DNA of 42,964 nt, from assembly GCF_007991495.1 (NCBI RefSeq), contig NZ_BJYL01000022.1, forward strand, positions 1 through 42,964. The letters run 5' to 3'. Made by a program: the position numbers and the translations under genes. This stretch comes from Sporosarcina luteola. Lineage in GTDB: Bacteria; Bacillota; Bacilli; Bacillales_A; Planococcaceae. Shown here in pieces: positions 39,222 through 42,964 of the stretch. Position 1 is the stretch's first letter; each line of letters begins with the position of its first letter. Below the pieces are notes generated by a model. The model had not been told where the DNA came from. It ran no database searches and worked only from the letters and a program-made list of their open reading frames with translations.

Positions 39222-39252
39222 AAAAATACCACCCGGAAATTAATCCGAGCGG
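39222..39252 (-). terminator. terminator of the arginase gene
   Basis: On the minus strand CCGCTCGG pairs with CCGGGTGG (G-T pairs included) around an 8-base loop, followed by TATTTTTA. It lies after the arginase stop at 39259, which means arginase and sigW are separate units. Confidence 0.7.
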
Positions 39253-39258
39253 CCTGTC

Positions 39259-40164
39259 TCATAATAACTTTTCACCAAATAATGAACCCATCAGTCCTAC
39301 TGTCACATCAGCGGTTTTATTCTTCTCATCAAGGATTGGATTGACCTCGACAAATTCAGCTGAAGTGATCATGCCGGAGTCCTCTAGCATCTCCATTGCA
39401 AGATGGCTTTCCCGATAGCTGATACCACCCGGCACCGGTGTTCCGACTCCTGGTGTGTAGATCGGATCCAAACCATCCAAATCTAATGATAAATGAACCC
39501 CACCCAATTTTTTGGCTTTCAAATAAGCGATGGCCTCATTCATGACAGCCGTCATGCCGTCACGATCGATTTCATGCATCGTGAACACTTTGACGCCTTT
39601 TTCTTTGATCAATTGGCGTTCTCCAGGATCGACTGAACGTGCACCAATAATGACAATGTTTTCAGGCTTCACTTTTTGACCGTCTTTGAAAATATTAACC
39701 AATCTTTCATGCCCAAGCCCCATGGATACCGCCAAAGGCATTCCATGGATATTCCCCGATGGTGATGTCTCCGCAGTATTCATATCCACATGAGCATCGT
39801 ACCAGATGACACCTAGATTTTCATACTTTGAGGATAATCCAGCAAGCGTGCCAATTGCAATGCTATGGTCGCCTCCGAGCACCAGCGGGAAATCGCCTTG
39901 TTCAACTACTTGAGCAACTCGATTCGCGAGTTCGCTAGTCGCTTGTACGACTTCTTCCAAGTTTTTCAAATTTGTATCTTCTCGTTCGAGGCTTTCGACA
40001 GCACTTACTTGAATATCGCCCTCATCTTTCAGCGTGTGGCCGATTGCTTCTAATCTTTTTATTGCGCCAGCATAACGAATGGCACTTGGTCCCATGTCCA
40101 CGCCCCTGCGACTTTGTCCAAAATCGAGCGGAACACCAATAATTGATATATCTAATTTTTTCAT
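39259..40164 (-). CDS. rocF: arginase
   Basis: A 301-residue manganese enzyme hydrolysing L-arginine to ornithine and urea. All metal ligands are visible: H100 in LGGDHSIAIGT, D123, H125 and D127 in WYDAHVDMNT, and D228 and D230 in SLDLDGLDPIYTPGV. The length is typical. AGGGGGCT precedes the ATG. It is monocistronic, without rocD or rocE nearby. In a urea-degrading Sporosarcina-type organism it would feed both ornithine catabolism and urease; that is context inference. Confidence 0.96.
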   Translation of the reverse strand: MKKLDISIIGVPLDFGQSRRGVDMGPSAIRYAGAIKRLEAIGHTLKDEGDIQVSAVESLEREDTNLKNLEEVVQATSELANRVAQVVEQGDFPLVLGGDHSIAIGTLAGLSSKYENLGVIWYDAHVDMNTAETSPSGNIHGMPLAVSMGLGHERLVNIFKDGQKVKPENIVIIGARSVDPGERQLIKEKGVKVFTMHEIDRDGMTAVMNEAIAYLKAKKLGGVHLSLDLDGLDPIYTPGVGTPVPGGISYRESHLAMEMLEDSGMITSAEFVEVNPILDEKNKTADVTVGLMGSLFGEKLL

Positions 40165-40238
40165 TTAAACCAGCCCCCTTAACAATCATATTGTAATTCG
40201 TTAAAAGGAATGGCTCAACTCAACAATTTTCTGGATAT

Positions 40239-42341
40239 TTATTCATCTTTCGACACGTTTGTAAACATATACTCACATTCTTCAGGCGGCAAAGGCCTGC
40301 TGTATAAATAGCCTTGTCCTTCTCTGCAACCTAGTCCGTGAAGAATTTCTGCTTGCTCCACGGTCTCAACTCCTTCTGCAATGACATTCAGTCCAGCAGT
40401 GTCTGCCAGCGTTACAATGGCTTTGACGATAGCTCTGCTGTTTTGATTCACATCGATGTCCTTGACGAACGACATGTCGATTTTCAGAATATCCGCAGGA
40501 AGTTCCTTAATATAACTGAACGTACTATAACCGGTTCCAAAATCATCGATAGCAATAATGATGCCTAAATCCCTAATTCGCTGGATCGTGTATCGCATCT
40601 CCTCCCGATCCGCGAAAGCACTTTCCGTCAGTTCAATTTCAATTAATTCCGGGGAAACGTTCTCCTCCATTAGGATTCTCTCAATCGTCTCTACGATATC
40701 CGGCTCTTCCAACTGGACTGCTGACATATTCACAGCAATCCGAAACGGCTTGAATCCTTGGCGTGTCCATCGTGCAGCCTGCTTGCAAGCTTCCCGTAAT
40801 ATCCACTCGCCCAAGGGCAATATGATTTTCGTCTCTTCCGCTAACGGAATGAATTTGTCCGGTGGTATCCGACCGAGATCGGGGTGATTCCATCGTACCA
40901 ATGCTTCAACACCAGCCAATTCACCGATCGCTAAATTCATCTTCGGCTGATATTCCAATGTAAAATGCCCCAATTGAACGCTTTTCCGCAATTCATTTTC
41001 AAGAAGAATACGCTCCAATGTTTTCGTTGCAGCTTCCGGCGCGTACATTTTAGCAATTCCGCCACCTTGCTCCTTAACGTAATGAAGTGCCTTATCCGCC
41101 ATCATAATAAGCTCGGCTGCCGTTTCAGCGTGATCCGGAAATAATGCGATGCCACAGCTAATAGAAATGCTATAAGTTTCCTCGTCAATTTGAATCGGCA
41201 TCTCTAGGCAAGATTTTATTTCACCTGTCAGCCGCTCCACTTCTTCTTCGCTGACGGCTTTCAAAGTTGTGAAAGCAAACTCATCACCTGAAATACGACC
41301 AATAATATCTTCGGTACTCAATGCATCCTTCAACCGTTCCGCAATGATAGAGAGCACATAATCTCCGGTCTCATGTCCGAATGAGTCATTCACATTACGC
41401 AGTCGATCGATATTCAAATAGACCAAACCAACTTTGGAACCCCTTTTTCTACCTTTAAGGGCGACATCCAAATTTTCACTAAAGGCATTCCGATTAAAAA
41501 GGGACGTCAATTGATCATTATCCGCAAGGTCTTGGATAATCACTTCCGATTCTTTTTGCCATGAAATATCATGCATCGCTACAACAAGATGGTTATAATA
41601 CTCTCCCTCTTCATGGATCAAGTTCAAGCTTGCCTCCATTGTTTTGACGCGGTTGTTTTCATCCAAGACCCGGACTTCAAGAACAGCAGGAGCATCACCT
41701 ACCATCGCTACAGCCTTGTCAAACGCGGCATAATCCTCTTTTGCGATAATGGAATGGATATTGGCACATTCAAGTTGGCCGAGGTCATAACCTAATAAAT
41801 GCTTATGTGTTGGGGATACATACTGGAAATTTCCTTCCAGGTCAATAATTGAAATGAAGTCCATGGAGTTCTCGGTGATCACTCGATATACTTCCGCGTC
41901 TTTCTGTATCTTCTCTTCCAGGCGCTTTCGTTCTGTAATATCGTTTCGAATGGAAATGTAACGACTCGGAATACCTTTCTCGTTTAAAAACGGGATGATC
42001 TTTGTATCGACCCAATAGTAACTTCCGTCTTTGGCCCGATTACGTATTTCTCCATGCCATATGTTCCCTCGCCCGATTGTGGCCCACATATTTTTAAAAA
42101 ACTCTTTCGAGTGATAGCCGGAATTAATGATTGCATGCGTCGCGCCAATCAACTCTTCCGGTCTATATTTTGACATCTTAATGAATAACTCGTTGACGTA
42201 AGTAATTTTACCTGTTCGATCGGTGATAGCGACAATGGCCGATTGGTCGAGGGCGTATGCGATATCCCCGAGCATCTCCTCCACATCCCACCTATTCTCT
42301 TTGCCAGTTATTTTCTGCATCATTTGAATATAATCATGCAT
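40239..42341 (-). CDS. PAS-PAS-GGDEF-EAL c-di-GMP signalling protein
   Basis: A 700-residue cytoplasmic protein with no membrane helix. Two PAS domains (about 25-140 and 148-265; the first ends in the PAC motif SIRNDITERKRLEEK) are followed by a GGDEF domain (about 272-435) and an EAL domain (about 445-695). The GGDEF signature is SGDEF (351-355), and the upstream metal residue is N310 in LNIDRLRNVND, where active cyclases have Asp. The domain is probably catalytically weak or a GTP sensor. The EAL domain looks intact (E479-A-L, IDDFGTGYS, LKIDMSFV, IAEGVET), so c-di-GMP hydrolysis is the likely output. A GAGGAATAG sequence lies upstream of the ATG. Confidence 0.9.
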   Translation of the reverse strand: MHDYIQMMQKITGKENRWDVEEMLGDIAYALDQSAIVAITDRTGKITYVNELFIKMSKYRPEELIGATHAIINSGYHSKEFFKNMWATIGRGNIWHGEIRNRAKDGSYYWVDTKIIPFLNEKGIPSRYISIRNDITERKRLEEKIQKDAEVYRVITENSMDFISIIDLEGNFQYVSPTHKHLLGYDLGQLECANIHSIIAKEDYAAFDKAVAMVGDAPAVLEVRVLDENNRVKTMEASLNLIHEEGEYYNHLVVAMHDISWQKESEVIIQDLADNDQLTSLFNRNAFSENLDVALKGRKRGSKVGLVYLNIDRLRNVNDSFGHETGDYVLSIIAERLKDALSTEDIIGRISGDEFAFTTLKAVSEEEVERLTGEIKSCLEMPIQIDEETYSISISCGIALFPDHAETAAELIMMADKALHYVKEQGGGIAKMYAPEAATKTLERILLENELRKSVQLGHFTLEYQPKMNLAIGELAGVEALVRWNHPDLGRIPPDKFIPLAEETKIILPLGEWILREACKQAARWTRQGFKPFRIAVNMSAVQLEEPDIVETIERILMEENVSPELIEIELTESAFADREEMRYTIQRIRDLGIIIAIDDFGTGYSTFSYIKELPADILKIDMSFVKDIDVNQNSRAIVKAIVTLADTAGLNVIAEGVETVEQAEILHGLGCREGQGYLYSRPLPPEECEYMFTNVSKDE

Positions 42342-42488
42342 GGGGCATCACTATTCCTCTCATCTTGTAGAACTTTGACGATTTATATGTACTATACAAT
42401 ACCTTTCTAGGATACTCGCGTAATTTGCATATGAAGGTCGTTGCTTATGAACTTTTTTCGAAATCCGTAAAGGGGGAGGATTTTTAGG

Positions 42489-42532
42489 CAATAAAAAAAA
42501 CCCTTCTTCTGTCGGATTTTGTGGGTTGGGTA
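42489..42532 (-). terminator. candidate terminator of the tRNA transcript
   Basis: On the minus strand AACCC, a long loop with CCGAC/GTCGG-like pairing, GGGTT, then a run of eight T residues. The stem is short but the T-run is strong; it is the first such signal downstream of the tRNA pair. Confidence 0.5.
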
Positions 42533-42603
42533 TTTGGTTGGTTTTATGTTGGGGTGTTTTTGAATTAAAATATTTTTACTTTTTTAGTTGGATTGCTTTT
42601 GTA

Positions 42604-42691
42604 TTAAAACCTTTTGCTCCTAATACCTTGCGGTATTACTCGCAATTTTAAAACCTTGTGCTCCTAATACCTTGCGGTATTACTCGCAAAT
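42604..42691. repeat. 44-bp direct tandem repeat (2 copies)
   Basis: Copies at 42604-42647 and 42648-42691 differ at only a couple of positions. Each contains the small hairpin AATACC-TTGC-GGTATT. They lie in the trailer of the tRNA transcript. Function unknown; duplicate processing or attenuation hairpins are possible. Confidence 0.85.
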
Positions 42692-42720
42692 TTTTTTAAA
42701 CGTGAAGCGTTTAAAAAAAT
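42687..42720. repeat. long A/T inverted repeat beside tRNA-Gln
   Basis: AATTTTTTTAAACG and its complement CGTTTAAAAAAATT form a perfect 14-bp stem around TGAAG, ending at the CCA end of tRNA-Gln. In the minus-strand transcript it starts directly after the CCA, so it could mark the 3' processing site or act as a weak terminator. Confidence 0.6.
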
Positions 42721-42795
42721 TGGCTGGGGTAGCTGGATTCGAACCAACGAATGACGGAGTCAAAGTCCGTTGCCTTACCGCTTGGCTATACCCCA
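42721..42795 (-). tRNA. tRNA-Gln (anticodon TTG)
   Basis: A 75-base tRNA with acceptor stem TGGGGTA/TACCCCA, discriminator G and an encoded CCA end. The anticodon stem-loop is ACGGA-CTTTGAC-TCCGT, giving anticodon TTG for glutamine. The T-loop GGTTCGAATCC is standard. It is transcribed after tRNA-Tyr, 45 bases downstream of it. Confidence 0.97.
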
Positions 42796-42840
42796 ACGTT
42801 TGATATCGTGATAAGCTGCGTTTCCCAGAAAATATGTAAA

Positions 42841-42925
42841 TGGTGGTGGGGGACGGATTCGAACCGCCGAACCCGGAGGGAGCGGATTTACAGTCCGCCG
42901 CGTTTAGCCACTTCGCTACCCCACC
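42841..42925 (-). tRNA. tRNA-Tyr (anticodon GTA)
   Basis: An 85-base class II tRNA with a long variable arm, acceptor stem GGTGGGG/CCCCACC, discriminator A and an encoded CCA. The anticodon stem-loop GCGGA-CTGTAAA-TCCGC gives anticodon GTA for tyrosine. It is upstream of tRNA-Gln on the minus strand; further tRNA or rRNA genes may lie beyond the window edge. Confidence 0.97.
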
Positions 42926-42964
42926 AGATGATTATTATTTGCTTTTATTAAAAGAGGAACAAAC

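Larger units (their letters stand above)
42342..42720. other. intergenic region between the EAL gene and tRNA-Gln
   Basis: About 380 bases without a gene. From left to right: the presumed promoter of the PAS-GGDEF-EAL gene, a candidate tRNA-operon terminator (42489-42532), AT-rich DNA, a 44-bp tandem duplication and a long A/T inverted repeat next to tRNA-Gln. Confidence 0.7.

Noticed and set aside
42721..42951. Plus-strand 66-codon frame across the tRNA genes
   Set aside because: It runs antisense through two complete tRNA genes and has no coding features.

Overview
The window looks like a chromosomal segment of a low-to-medium-GC Gram-positive bacterium of the order Bacillales, most likely the Sporosarcina/Planococcaceae group. 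This is inference from gene content. A sigW-rsiW ... cdaA-cdaR-glmM block sits beside an arginase gene, YwbE and YtoQ family proteins are present, and AGGAGG-type ribosome binding sites combine with many TTG starts. PhoP, PurR and SigW sites of the Bacillus subtilis type can be read directly. No prophage, insertion sequence, rRNA or CRISPR array was seen.

Layout. 1-13 kb: a membrane protein, a MerR regulator with a duplicated effector-binding protein, a DMT transporter, a DUF3888-like secreted protein, nitronate monooxygenase with a membrane-anchored PstS-like protein, an ArsR-type regulator with an MFS exporter, a two-gene ABC system, an orphan Rieske oxygenase and a PurR-box-controlled NCS2 nucleobase permease. 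13-25 kb: ywbE with a methyltransferase, a three-gene ABC-2 exporter with its own ArsR-type regulator, an ECF sigma/anti-sigma pair, a lipoprotein, and a MarR regulator with an MMPL transporter. 25-32 kb: a GNAT enzyme, a DUF6440-like protein, an amidohydrolase, YtoQ, and a phosphate-uptake locus in the unusual order pstB | pstS-pstC-pstA with two separate PhoP boxes. 32-43 kb, mostly minus strand: glmM, cdaR, cdaA (cyclic di-AMP and cell-wall precursor synthesis), a NERD-domain protein, rsiW, sigW, arginase, a PAS-PAS-GGDEF-EAL protein, and tRNA-Gln and tRNA-Tyr.

The most unusual signal is a set of four intergenic tandem arrays with an exact 21-bp period (13089-13193, 17929-18054, 35961-36233, 37455-37800). 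Three share the core CTTTGGACG(C)G; the fourth uses another core, (C/G)TTTACCACCG, at the same period and with the same layout. Twenty-one bp is two helical turns, so every core faces the same side of the DNA. Two arrays bracket a NERD-domain (nuclease-related) gene placed between rsiW and cdaA, a point usually uninterrupted in Bacillales. The repeats keep all reading frames open and create many spurious heptad-repeat ORFs; I treat them as non-coding DNA elements of unknown function.

Several transport genes are paired with a local regulator: MerR next to DMT, ArsR-type with MFS, ArsR-type with ABC-2, and MarR with MMPL. This suggests small self-contained efflux modules. Envelope stress (SigW and a second ECF factor), c-di-AMP and GlmM form a cell-envelope homeostasis cluster at the right end.
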